Assembly (NCBI RefSeq): GCF_014224155.1
Contig: NZ_JAASUI010000003.1
Coordinates: forward strand, 124,001 to 188,000
Source: Listeria cossartiae subsp. cossartiae
GTDB lineage: Bacteria; Bacillota; Bacilli; Lactobacillales; Listeriaceae
Direction: 5' to 3'
DNA length: 64,000 nucleotides
Below the pieces are notes generated by a model that did not search any database, was not told the DNA's origin, and saw only the letters and a program-made list of their open reading frames with translations. Both the position numbers and the translations under genes were made by a program. Shown in pieces: positions 58,278 through 64,000 of the stretch. How positions within the stretch are numbered: the first letter of the stretch is position 1; the number at the start of each line of letters is the position of its first letter.

Positions 58278-59265
58278 GGTTTATGACGTAACCATTATCG
58301 GAGGCGGTCCAATCGGCTTATTCTCCGCATTTTATAGCGGCTTACGTTCAATGAAAACAAAAATTATCGATGCTGAACCTGCTGTCGGCGGCAAAGTTCG
58401 CTACTTTTTCCCAGAAAAAATCATTCGCGATATTGGCGGTATTCCCGCAATTACGGGTGCAGATCTCGTTGCAAATTTAAAAGAACAAGCAGAAACATTT
58501 CATCCTACGATTGTTTGTAATGAACGCGTGATGGACGTGACCAAACTAACAAATGGAACTTTCCAACTAACTTCGCATAACGGCGCGATTCACTTTTCTA
58601 AAACAATTGTTATCGCAACCGGTAGTGGCACTTTTGAAGTCAATAAGTTAGAAGCAACTCATGCCGAAGATTTTCCCCTCGCAATTCATTATGATGTCAA
58701 AAACATCGAGCAATTTCGCGACAAAGTAGTGGTCGTTTCTGGTGGTGGGAACGCCGCTATCGACTGGGCTCAAACACTCGAACCAATCGCCAAACAAGTC
58801 CACCTTATATACCGCGGTGAAGATTTTAAAGCACATGAAGAAAGCGTACGCGAACTTAAAAACTCCCGCGTTGAAATCCATATCCACCATGAAATCAGCG
58901 AACTAATTGGAACGAATAATCAACTATCCGAAATTACCGTTTGCTGTAACCAAACGCAAACGACAAAAACAATTAAAACTGAGGCACTTTTTATTAATCA
59001 TGGTGTGAAAGTAGACCTCGGAACGATGGCCGAATGGGGCTTTGAACAAGCAGATTTTGGCATTGTTGTGGACGATGAAATGAAAACGACGGTCCCAGGC
59101 ATTTTTGCTTGCGGAGATAGCGCCACCTACCCTCGAAAAATACGCATTATCGCAGCTGGACTTCATGAAGGGCCCATCGCGATTAATAGCGCAAAAAAAT
59201 ATTTAGAACCAACTGCCGCAGACGAAGCAATGATTAGCACGCATCACGAAAGCTTTATTGGTTAA
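58267..59265 (+). CDS. ferredoxin--NADP reductase-like flavoprotein (YumC type)
   Basis: A 332-residue two-domain flavoprotein of the thioredoxin-reductase-like FNR group: FAD motif IIGGGPIGLFSAFYSGL, NAD(P)H motif VSGGGNAAIDWA, and the C-terminal IFACGDSATYPRKIRIIAAGLHEG. It lacks the CxxC of thioredoxin reductase, as expected for this FNR class. The start is a TTG at 58267, 10 nt after AAGGAG; a TTG three codons earlier is too close. It overlaps fhuC by 11 nt and so is under the same Fur control, which suggests a role in supplying electrons for iron release. That is inference. Confidence 0.88.
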   Translation: MPNEVYDVTIIGGGPIGLFSAFYSGLRSMKTKIIDAEPAVGGKVRYFFPEKIIRDIGGIPAITGADLVANLKEQAETFHPTIVCNERVMDVTKLTNGTFQLTSHNGAIHFSKTIVIATGSGTFEVNKLEATHAEDFPLAIHYDVKNIEQFRDKVVVVSGGGNAAIDWAQTLEPIAKQVHLIYRGEDFKAHEESVRELKNSRVEIHIHHEISELIGTNNQLSEITVCCNQTQTTKTIKTEALFINHGVKVDLGTMAEWGFEQADFGIVVDDEMKTTVPGIFACGDSATYPRKIRIIAAGLHEGPIAINSAKKYLEPTAADEAMISTHHESFIG

Positions 59266-59303
59266 AAAAAAGGATTTGGGTTCACTCGCCCAAATCCTTT
59301 TTC
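59266..59303. terminator. bidirectional terminator between FNR-like gene and tetR
   Basis: Stem aaaaaggatttggg / cccaaatcctttttt-type with T runs on both sides, between convergent genes; the tetR stop lies inside it. Confidence 0.85.
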
Positions 59304-59902
59304 GCTTCACATATCCCAAATTCAACAATCCGCATCATTTCCGTAAAATCGTTCGCAAGCGGAACAAAATCTTCCATTGTCGCATTCGGATGGCTTTGCA
59401 AATAACTCGTACTCGTCTCTGTAATATGCTTAAACAGAGCCGCCATCACTTTACGCGCTGCCTCCATATTCACATCTTTCTTCAACTTCATCTCACGTAA
59501 AACTTGATTCATTTGCGCTTCCGATCGTTCAATCGCCTTATCAAAAAAGCCATCTAGCTTCCCTTTTAATTCAGCTGGCGGATTTCCATAAGCTTGCATA
59601 ATCAAGCCAAACACCGCGGGATACTTGTGATTAAAATCCAGTTTCATCTTCGTTGACCAAATCGCCATCTCGACAAAGTCACCCCAACGTTCCCCTTCCA
59701 GACTAACCTCATTCGTCGCAAAATCAACCGCATAACTAACCGCCGCAATATAAAGCTTTTCTTTAGACCCAAAGTAGTGAAAAATAAGTCCTTTCGAAAC
59801 ACCAGCTTTTGCGCAAATTTTATTTGTACTAGCCGCCTGGTATCCTTTTTCCGTAAATTCTTCCATTGCTGCTTCTAAAATTTTTAACCGTTTTTCATCC
59901 AT
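59282..59902 (-). CDS. TetR-family repressor
   Basis: A 206-residue regulator. The N-terminal HTH is typical (EAAMEEFTEKGYQAASTNKICAKAGVSKGLIFHYFGSKEKLY, in part), followed by a helical ligand domain with no recognisable ligand motif. It is the last gene of the ABC operon, its ATG overlapping the permease stop by one base. It probably represses this operon through the two palindromes at the promoter (61623-61638 and 61656-61671). The inducing compound is unknown. Confidence 0.85.
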   Translation of the reverse strand: MDEKRLKILEAAMEEFTEKGYQAASTNKICAKAGVSKGLIFHYFGSKEKLYIAAVSYAVDFATNEVSLEGERWGDFVEMAIWSTKMKLDFNHKYPAVFGLIMQAYGNPPAELKGKLDGFFDKAIERSEAQMNQVLREMKLKKDVNMEAARKVMAALFKHITETSTSYLQSHPNATMEDFVPLANDFTEMMRIVEFGICEAKKDLGE

Positions 59903-60717
59903 TATACTTTCAAATCCTTTTTCTTATAAAGAACAAATGTCATAGCAACCATCACAACAATCACCCCACAAGAAATCAGTGCATTGGTTCCTGTAATCCC
60001 TTTATCCATAATCTCCGACGGAATTGCATAGTTGATTGGTGAAAAGTATTTGAAGAAATCAACTTTGTCATTTAAACCAGCCATAATCCCTAAAATATAC
60101 GTTAAGAAAACGAGCGCAAGTGCGACTGGAGAAGCTTGTTTAGCTGAACGAAGCACCGCCGAAATCATAAAGCCAGCACTCATAAATACAGCGGCTACAA
60201 GCAATTCGCTAGAAAAAACACGCACAAGTTCCATCACTAAATCGCCGCTATCTACCCCACTCGGTTTCAAGAAAAGAACGAGCGCCACCGAAGCTACAAA
60301 TGTAATCGCCCAAAAAGCCACAAATGACAATAAATTACCCATTATTTTCCAAAAAACAAGGCTAGACCGAGTAATTGGCTGTGCATATAAAAACTCAATC
60401 GTCCCGTCCGTTTCTTCTTTTATCAAAGCCTGCGCACCAATTAACGCCGCATACACACACGCCGCAATAAAAATATACTGAAAAACATACGCAAAATACG
60501 CGTCAATATTCGTTAAGTCCGCCATCGAATCCATATGCAAAATTTTCATCATATCTTGCGGAAGTGCATTCATTTTCGTATTAACTAAATCTTGCATTCC
60601 ACTACTTTGCATACTAGGGAAGAAAGCCATAAACACACCTAAAATTACAATTACCACAACAGCCCAAACAACCAGACTTTTTATCCGCGTTTTCCATTCA
60701 ATGTGTAAAATGTTCAC
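59902..60717 (-). CDS. ABC-2 type transporter permease
   Basis: A 271-residue membrane protein with six hydrophobic segments and a large extracytoplasmic loop between the first two (about residues 40-85). The conserved ALIKEETDGTIEFLYAQPITRSSLVFWK is the ABC-2 coupling segment. It pairs with the ATPase encoded just upstream (4-nt overlap) as an exporter; the substrate is unknown. Confidence 0.85.
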   Translation of the reverse strand: MNILHIEWKTRIKSLVVWAVVVIVILGVFMAFFPSMQSSGMQDLVNTKMNALPQDMMKILHMDSMADLTNIDAYFAYVFQYIFIAACVYAALIGAQALIKEETDGTIEFLYAQPITRSSLVFWKIMGNLLSFVAFWAITFVASVALVLFLKPSGVDSGDLVMELVRVFSSELLVAAVFMSAGFMISAVLRSAKQASPVALALVFLTYILGIMAGLNDKVDFFKYFSPINYAIPSEIMDKGITGTNALISCGVIVVMVAMTFVLYKKKDLKV

Positions 60718-61601
60718 TTAATTTCTCCCCCTTCGTATAGCGTCATAAATTTATCTTCCAATTCTTGATTGGTAATCGTTAAATCTGTAATTTCTTTTTC
60801 TTGTAATAATGGCAAAATCGTCTTAATATCGTCATCAAAAATAAGTCGCGCTTTTCCAGCTTCCTTTTCGATAATTCTTGCGCCCGCATTCGTCAATTTT
60901 TCCAGTGGCAAATTCGTTCCTTTCAGCGCAATCACTTTGCCAGTCATTTGTTGATTAGCGATATCTTCCACCGCGATAATATTCCCATTTCGAATAAAAG
61001 CTGCCCTCGTACAATATTCTTGAACTTCCCGCAAATTATGGCTAGAAAGAAAAATCGTCATGCCTTCTTTATTCCGCTCAGTCATTTCTTTAAATAAATA
61101 ATGTTGCATTAAAGGATCAAGCCCATTCGTCGGTTCATCCAAAATAAATAATTTTGGCTCGGTAATAAGCCCGGCAACAATCGCCACTTTTTTCTTATTT
61201 CCAAGTGACATTTCTCCAAAGCGTTTTTTCGGATCAATCGCAAACATTTCATAATACTTGTTCATTTTTTGTGCCGCGTTTTCAATATGATGAAACTTGG
61301 CAGCATAGTGGATAATATCATTAGCAGTCATTTGTGGATAATAACGCACCTCACTTGGTACATAGCCGACCATTTTTTTAATTTCCGCTGACTCTTTCAC
61401 GACATCTTTCCCGAGAACCGTTGCGCTCCCACTCGTTGCATAAATAAAATTCAGTAACACTTTAATTGTCGTTGATTTCCCCGCGCCATTTGGACCAATA
61501 AAACCATATAGTTCGCCTTCATTTACAGACAAATTCACATTTTCAATTGCTCGCTTTTTATGATAATTTTTTGTGAGCGACTCCACTTTAATTGCTTCCA
61601 T
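60714..61601 (-). CDS. ABC transporter ATP-binding protein
   Basis: A 295-residue ATPase of the DrrA/CcmA export class: Walker A GPNGAGKST, Q-loop GYVPSEVRYYP, signature MSLGNKKKVAIVAGL (LGNKK in place of SGGQ), Walker B LFILDEPTNGLDPL and switch SSHN. A C-terminal regulatory-like extension covers about residues 215-295. First gene of the operon with a strong promoter carrying two repressor palindromes. Confidence 0.88.
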   Translation of the reverse strand: MEAIKVESLTKNYHKKRAIENVNLSVNEGELYGFIGPNGAGKSTTIKVLLNFIYATSGSATVLGKDVVKESAEIKKMVGYVPSEVRYYPQMTANDIIHYAAKFHHIENAAQKMNKYYEMFAIDPKKRFGEMSLGNKKKVAIVAGLITEPKLFILDEPTNGLDPLMQHYLFKEMTERNKEGMTIFLSSHNLREVQEYCTRAAFIRNGNIIAVEDIANQQMTGKVIALKGTNLPLEKLTNAGARIIEKEAGKARLIFDDDIKTILPLLQEKEITDLTITNQELEDKFMTLYEGGEIK

Positions 61602-61622
61602 GTTCTCTCCTCCACACTCAAA

Positions 61623-61638
61623 TTGACCACTTAGTCAA
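61623..61638. promoter_or_regulatory. TetR operator 1
   Basis: TTGACCACTTAGTCAA, a palindrome with arms TTGAC/GTCAA, directly downstream of the -10 box and upstream of the ABC ATPase gene. Confidence 0.6.
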
Positions 61639-61642
61639 CCTG

Positions 61643-61671
61643 AGTATAAACTCTTTTGACCAGGTAGTCAA
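61643..61671 (-). promoter_or_regulatory. promoter of the ABC-tetR operon
   Basis: TTGACT and TATACT on the minus strand with exact 17-bp spacing. The -35 lies within the second palindrome and the -10 between the two, so a bound repressor would block polymerase. Confidence 0.75.
61656..61671. promoter_or_regulatory. TetR operator 2
   Basis: TTGACCAGGTAGTCAA, the same palindrome as operator 1, centred 33 bp away (about three helical turns) and covering the -35 box. Confidence 0.6.
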
Positions 61672-61843
61672 TCAAGAACTATTAAGCCCTTTTTCACAAA
61701 AAAATCTAATTCCAACTAAAATCTATAAAAGTAGATAAATTACTGTTTTTTATTTGTGTTTATGCTTAGAAAATACAGGATCCAGCCTAATATTACTAAT
61801 TTCGCTAAACGCCCTATTCTACATAGAATAATCATATTTCAAA

Positions 61844-61852
61844 TGCTATAAT
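61844..61852 (+). promoter_or_regulatory. extended -10 of the small toxin mRNA
   Basis: TGCTATAAT, a consensus extended -10. The -35 is weak. Transcription would begin near 61859, about 95 nt before the toxin start. Confidence 0.5.
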
Positions 61853-61914
61853 TATGGATAAGTAAGCAAGTATATGGTGGTGGCTAGTTCTTTCAACAAG
61901 AAGGAGTGATGCCT

Positions 61915-61956
61915 ATGAATTTTTTGTTTGGAACTCCTAGAAAGGATAATCCATGA
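61915..61956 (+). CDS. 13-codon upstream ORF coupled to small toxin gene
   Basis: ATG at 61915 follows a strong AAGGAG site and encodes MNFLFGTPRKDNP. Its TGA overlaps the toxin ATG (ATGA at 61953-61956), so ribosomes finishing this ORF could re-initiate on the toxin. The peptide itself resembles nothing known to me. Coupled leader ORFs occur in type I toxin systems such as hok/mok. Confidence 0.45.
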   Translation: MNFLFGTPRKDNP

Positions 61957-62039
61957 CCGTTTATGAAGCCCTGTCTTTTGCAGTCGCTTTTGCAACCTTA
62001 GTGTTGTTCTTAAACAGTCAAAATAACAAAAAAAAATAA
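61953..62039 (+). CDS. putative holin-like type I toxin peptide
   Basis: A 28-residue peptide, MTVYEALSFAVAFATLVL followed by FLNSQNNKKK. A single hydrophobic helix (about 5-20) sits between a short polar start and a basic tail. This is the pattern of the putative holin-like toxin family of Firmicutes (MTVxEALxxxxxFATLxxxxL), which groups with TxpA/BsrG-like membrane toxins. AAAGGA lies 7 nt upstream of the ATG. Such genes are usually silenced by a convergent antisense RNA, and a matching minus-strand promoter is found at 62157-62186. It is too short for ordinary gene callers. Toxicity is inferred. Confidence 0.65.
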   Translation: MTVYEALSFAVAFATLVLFLNSQNNKKK

Positions 62040-62076
62040 CCACTCATAAACTTTGGCGAGTTTAGTGGTTATTTTT
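62028..62076. terminator. bidirectional terminator at toxin/antisense overlap
   Basis: Stem ataaccact / agtggttat with additional aaact/agttt pairing around a small bulge. T runs follow in both directions (ATTTTTA on plus, ATTTTTTTTTG on minus). Confidence 0.75.
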
Positions 62077-62150
62077 ATACCAAATTAAACTAGCTGCCAC
62101 CTTAAATGGGCTTACGCTTGAGGGTCATGTTCACGCATGGCTCTCTTTTC
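62028..62150 (-). ncRNA. candidate antisense (antitoxin) RNA
   Basis: From the promoter at 62157-62186 a minus-strand RNA would start near 62150, run about 115-120 nt and end at the palindrome 62036-62072 with its minus-strand T run. It would be complementary to the 3' end of the toxin mRNA, as in txpA/ratA-type pairs. No open frame of note is present in it. Boundaries are inferred. Confidence 0.5.
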
Positions 62151-62156
62151 ATATTA

Positions 62157-62186
62157 ATAATAACACATTCCAAGCTCTTCTGACAA
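62157..62186 (-). promoter_or_regulatory. promoter of candidate antisense RNA
   Basis: TTGTCA and TATTAT on the minus strand, 18 bp apart (TTATTA at 17 bp), pointing at the toxin gene. Its position in an otherwise empty gap supports a dedicated small RNA. Confidence 0.5.
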
Positions 62187-62256
62187 TATTTTACATAACT
62201 AAGACACAACAATAATTAACTCTACTATATCTTTAAATGAACTAGGTTATCTAGTC

Positions 62257-62841
62257 CTATATAATATCCAATTCTTGAAAGCATAGAAAATCCCCGTCAT
62301 TCAATGAAGCTAATTTATCTTTAACTTTTTCTGATACTACTAGGTTGAATGCTCCACCCCATTTATCTAAAGAAAAACACTCAAGTTCTGATGGTATTTT
62401 ATTTCTTTGCAATGTTGGTTTAAGGAAAAATTGGGCTATGGAGTTTTCCCATGGCTGAGGCATATAATCTGCAGGCCATTCAATATATTCCGATTTATTG
62501 AAATCAACACAATCCACTTTCCTATTAAAATGAAAAACAACGTAATCTTTATTTTCAGCTTCAACTGCTACATTTAAAAGCTCAAGTCCATTGAATGAAA
62601 TTTCAGCTTTATTAAATTTACTTGCATTTGCTATTAGATAATAAGTTCCAATACTTGCAAAATCAGGACTTTCCCCCTTCTTTATTACTTTAATTTTTAA
62701 TTTATGCTCTCTATTTATTAAATACGGATAAGCGTCTTTAGGGGCTATCCTTTCCATATTATTATAAAAATCAATACTAAACGCTTCATATTTCTTCCAT
62801 TTTTTCTTATCATCATTGAGCATTAATTTATAATAATTCAT
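62257..62841 (-). CDS. Imm11-like (DUF1629) putative immunity protein
   Basis: A soluble protein of 194 residues without signal or membrane segment. The C-terminal half fits the Imm11/DUF1629 layout: VDCVDFNKSEYIEW, FFLKPTLQRNKIPSELECFSL and FNLVVSEKVKDKLASL, in that order. Members usually neutralise toxin domains of polymorphic or LXG-type exported toxins. No such toxin gene is in the window, so it may be an orphan immunity gene. The sequence is more AT-rich than its neighbours. The second of two adjacent ATGs is used because of spacing to AAGGGG. Confidence 0.55.
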   Translation of the reverse strand: MNYYKLMLNDDKKKWKKYEAFSIDFYNNMERIAPKDAYPYLINREHKLKIKVIKKGESPDFASIGTYYLIANASKFNKAEISFNGLELLNVAVEAENKDYVVFHFNRKVDCVDFNKSEYIEWPADYMPQPWENSIAQFFLKPTLQRNKIPSELECFSLDKWGGAFNLVVSEKVKDKLASLNDGDFLCFQELDII

Positions 62842-62912
62842 CATTCACCCCTTCGTATAACTCTGTTTATTTGTTCTTCAAATATCTTAATAAACTGCCA
62901 GTTCATTATTAT

Positions 62913-63470
62913 TTATTCATTTTCTTCTATTAATAGTTGCATTTTCCAGTACTGCATCGCGTACATCGTTTTAGCATCATGAATAAGTTGTTGTTCTATT
63001 AATTGTTCTGCTTCGTCTGGTGTTACTTTGACTAAATTAATAAATTCATCGGCATCTTGCGCTAATGGTTGTTCCATTTTCCGAAGATCGCGCGCGACAT
63101 AAATATGTAAAAGTTCATTGGCAAATCCAGGTGATGTATAAAAAGAAGTGAGATACGTTAAATCATCAGACTGAAAACCAGTTTCTTCTTCTAGTTCTCG
63201 TCTCGCCGTCACGAGCGGATCCTCTCCAAGCTCCATTTTACCAGCTGGAATTTCGATAATTGTTTTTTCGAGTGGTTTTCGATATTGTTCTACTAAATAC
63301 ATTCCGCCGTCTGCTGAAAATGGAATAATTGCTACAGCCCCGGGATGCTTAACGATTTCGCGTTTGCTCTTTTCCCCGTTCGGCAGCTCCACATCATCGA
63401 CTTGCAAAGCTATCACATTTCCGCTAAAAATCTTTTCTGTATGAAGCGTTTTTTCTTCTAGTGAGTCCAT
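62913..63470 (-). CDS. nudF: ADP-ribose pyrophosphatase (Nudix hydrolase)
   Basis: A 185-residue Nudix enzyme matching Bacillus NudF in length. The Nudix box runs from GKMELGEDPLVTARRELEEE into TGF, with the REL.EE core intact. VEQYRKP and the conserved Glu/Pro segment EIPAGKMEL precede it. It cleaves ADP-ribose to AMP and ribose-5-phosphate. The start at 63470 has GGTGG 5 nt upstream; an ATG ten codons earlier is the alternative. Confidence 0.92.
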   Translation of the reverse strand: MDSLEEKTLHTEKIFSGNVIALQVDDVELPNGEKSKREIVKHPGAVAIIPFSADGGMYLVEQYRKPLEKTIIEIPAGKMELGEDPLVTARRELEEETGFQSDDLTYLTSFYTSPGFANELLHIYVARDLRKMEQPLAQDADEFINLVKVTPDEAEQLIEQQLIHDAKTMYAMQYWKMQLLIEENE

Positions 63471-63618
63471 CTCTGCCACCAACTCCTCGTTTTTTTTCAT
63501 TATAACATAACTAAGTCCGAGGTGAATTTACATCGCACGACTGATAACATCTATTTTCTAAATATGGTATGATAAGAACAAATAAAGGACACTTTCTAAA
63601 ATATAAAAACCTTGCAAC

Positions 63619-63647
63619 TTGCCTAGTGCTAGCATACAAAATATACT
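63619..63647 (+). promoter_or_regulatory. promoter of xpaC-like gene
   Basis: TTGCCT and TATACT, 17 bp apart, ending about 98 nt before the start codon. Confidence 0.55.
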
Positions 63648-63744
63648 TAAATGGTAAGTTACTTTCCACTAATCTTTATTTTTAGAAAAACATATTATAA
63701 GAAAAGCGGACCTTTTAACAGGTACTTAAAGGAGAAGATGTATA

Positions 63745-64000
63745 ATGACCGTTTTCAAAAAGATACTAGCATTCACAGGTTCTATTTTCCTTGTCATTAT
63801 TTTGGCTGGTATTCTCACTTTACTAATCCATAATGGCTTGATAATTGCAACGATTGTTATTGCTGTTGCGGCTACCCTATTTTTCTTTTCATCCAAAGCC
63901 GGGGACCGCGCGCAAATGATTGCCACTGGATTAACCAAGAAAGAATACAAATATATTCGCACTAACCTAGAAGAAGCTCGCGTGAAAATCATCCGCCTTC
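63745..64000 (+). CDS. XpaC-like membrane protein, 5' part
   Basis: The first 85 codons of a gene cut by the window edge. Two hydrophobic segments (about 9-28 and 31-48) are followed by a charged helical stretch with TGLTKKEYKYIRTNLEEARVKI, which matches XpaC (5-bromo-4-chloroindolyl phosphate hydrolysis) family proteins; in Listeria this gene precedes a TelA-like toxic-anion resistance gene. The start has AAAGGAG about 10 nt upstream; an overlapping ATG at 63738 opens a different frame that is not supported. Function is poorly defined. Confidence 0.75.
   Translation, partial: MTVFKKILAFTGSIFLVIILAGILTLLIHNGLIIATIVIAVAATLFFFSSKAGDRAQMIATGLTKKEYKYIRTNLEEARVKIIRL

Larger units (their letters stand above)
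61602..61952. other. gap between ABC operon and small toxin gene
   Basis: Besides the exporter promoter/operators (61623-61671) and the toxin promoter and upstream ORF (from 61844), this gap holds AT-rich sequence without recognisable features at 61680-61840. Confidence 0.5.

Noticed and set aside
61852-62043. Minus-strand 63-codon frame across the small toxin gene
   Set aside because: No ribosome site or family resemblance; the plus-strand 28-codon peptide has both.
1-64000. CRISPR arrays, insertion sequences, prophage or integrative elements
   Set aside because: No direct-repeat/spacer pattern, transposase or phage genes were found; xerD is the chromosomal dimer-resolution recombinase in its usual context.

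Overview
The window is a chromosomal stretch of a low-GC Firmicute whose gene content, gene order and protein sequences fit the genus Listeria, most likely the L. monocytogenes/L. innocua group. Species and strain cannot be fixed from the sequence alone. Support comes from the dgcA-dgcB-GH8-EAL cluster, the hepS-menG-hepT-ndk-aro cluster, fur next to fhu genes, resDE next to rluB and scpAB, and the absence of sporulation genes at sites where Bacillus has them. There are no rRNA or tRNA genes, no insertion sequences, no prophage and no CRISPR array. Most genes lie on the minus strand in operons with clear hairpin/T-run terminators.

Layout: (1) 0.1-4.4 kb, a thioredoxin-like lipoprotein and the ypjD-dapB-mgsA-cca-birA operon. 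(2) 4.5-6.5 kb, a YitT membrane protein and an FAD amine oxidoreductase. (3) 6.8-10.8 kb, a plus-strand cyclic-di-GMP operon with two membrane diguanylate cyclases, an anchored GH8-like protein and an EAL phosphodiesterase. (4) 10.9-16.1 kb, a malic/malolactic enzyme, a serine hydrolase and pyruvate formate-lyase. (5) 16.1-20.8 kb, a flavoprotein, a Zn metallopeptidase, DUF1405, ypiB and ypiA. (6) 20.9-31.4 kb, the chorismate/tyrosine operon (aroC-aroB-aroH-hisC-tyrA-aroA), ndk, the menaquinone side-chain genes, folE and hup. (7) 31.8-39.3 kb, a tyrosine-type phosphatase, gpsA, der, rpsA, cmk, ansA and a LysM protein. (8) 39.6-44.0 kb, recQ, ypbB, ferredoxin, an FMN riboswitch with riboflavin transporter ribU, and an acyl-CoA thioesterase. 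(9) 44.0-50.2 kb, resE-resD, rluB, scpB, scpA and lysA. (10) 50.4-54.0 kb, pnp, deoB, xerD and fur. (11) 54.2-59.3 kb, the Fur-boxed ferric-hydroxamate uptake locus fhuB-fhuG / fhuD / fhuC with a ferredoxin-NADP reductase-like gene. (12) 59.3-61.6 kb, an ABC exporter/TetR operon with twin operators. (13) 61.8-64.0 kb, a short accessory patch (candidate type I toxin-antitoxin and an orphan Imm11-like gene), then nudF and the start of xpaC.

Main points for a second look: fhuD carries one in-frame TAA (very probably Lys AAA to TAA) and is a pseudogene here, although the rest of the uptake system and all its Fur boxes look intact. At 61.84-62.19 kb there is an unlabelled 28-residue holin-like toxin gene, coupled to a 13-codon upstream ORF and opposed by a convergent promoter for a candidate antisense RNA. 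The c-di-GMP operon has a leader of about 250 nt in which competing helices could expose or hide the dgcA ribosome-binding site, and both cyclases lack the inhibitory RxxD site. Several loci are collapsed relative to Bacillus subtilis (no mtrB/trp, qcrABC, resABC, bshA/bshB1 or spoIVA), which fits a non-sporulating organism without c-type cytochromes or bacillithiol.
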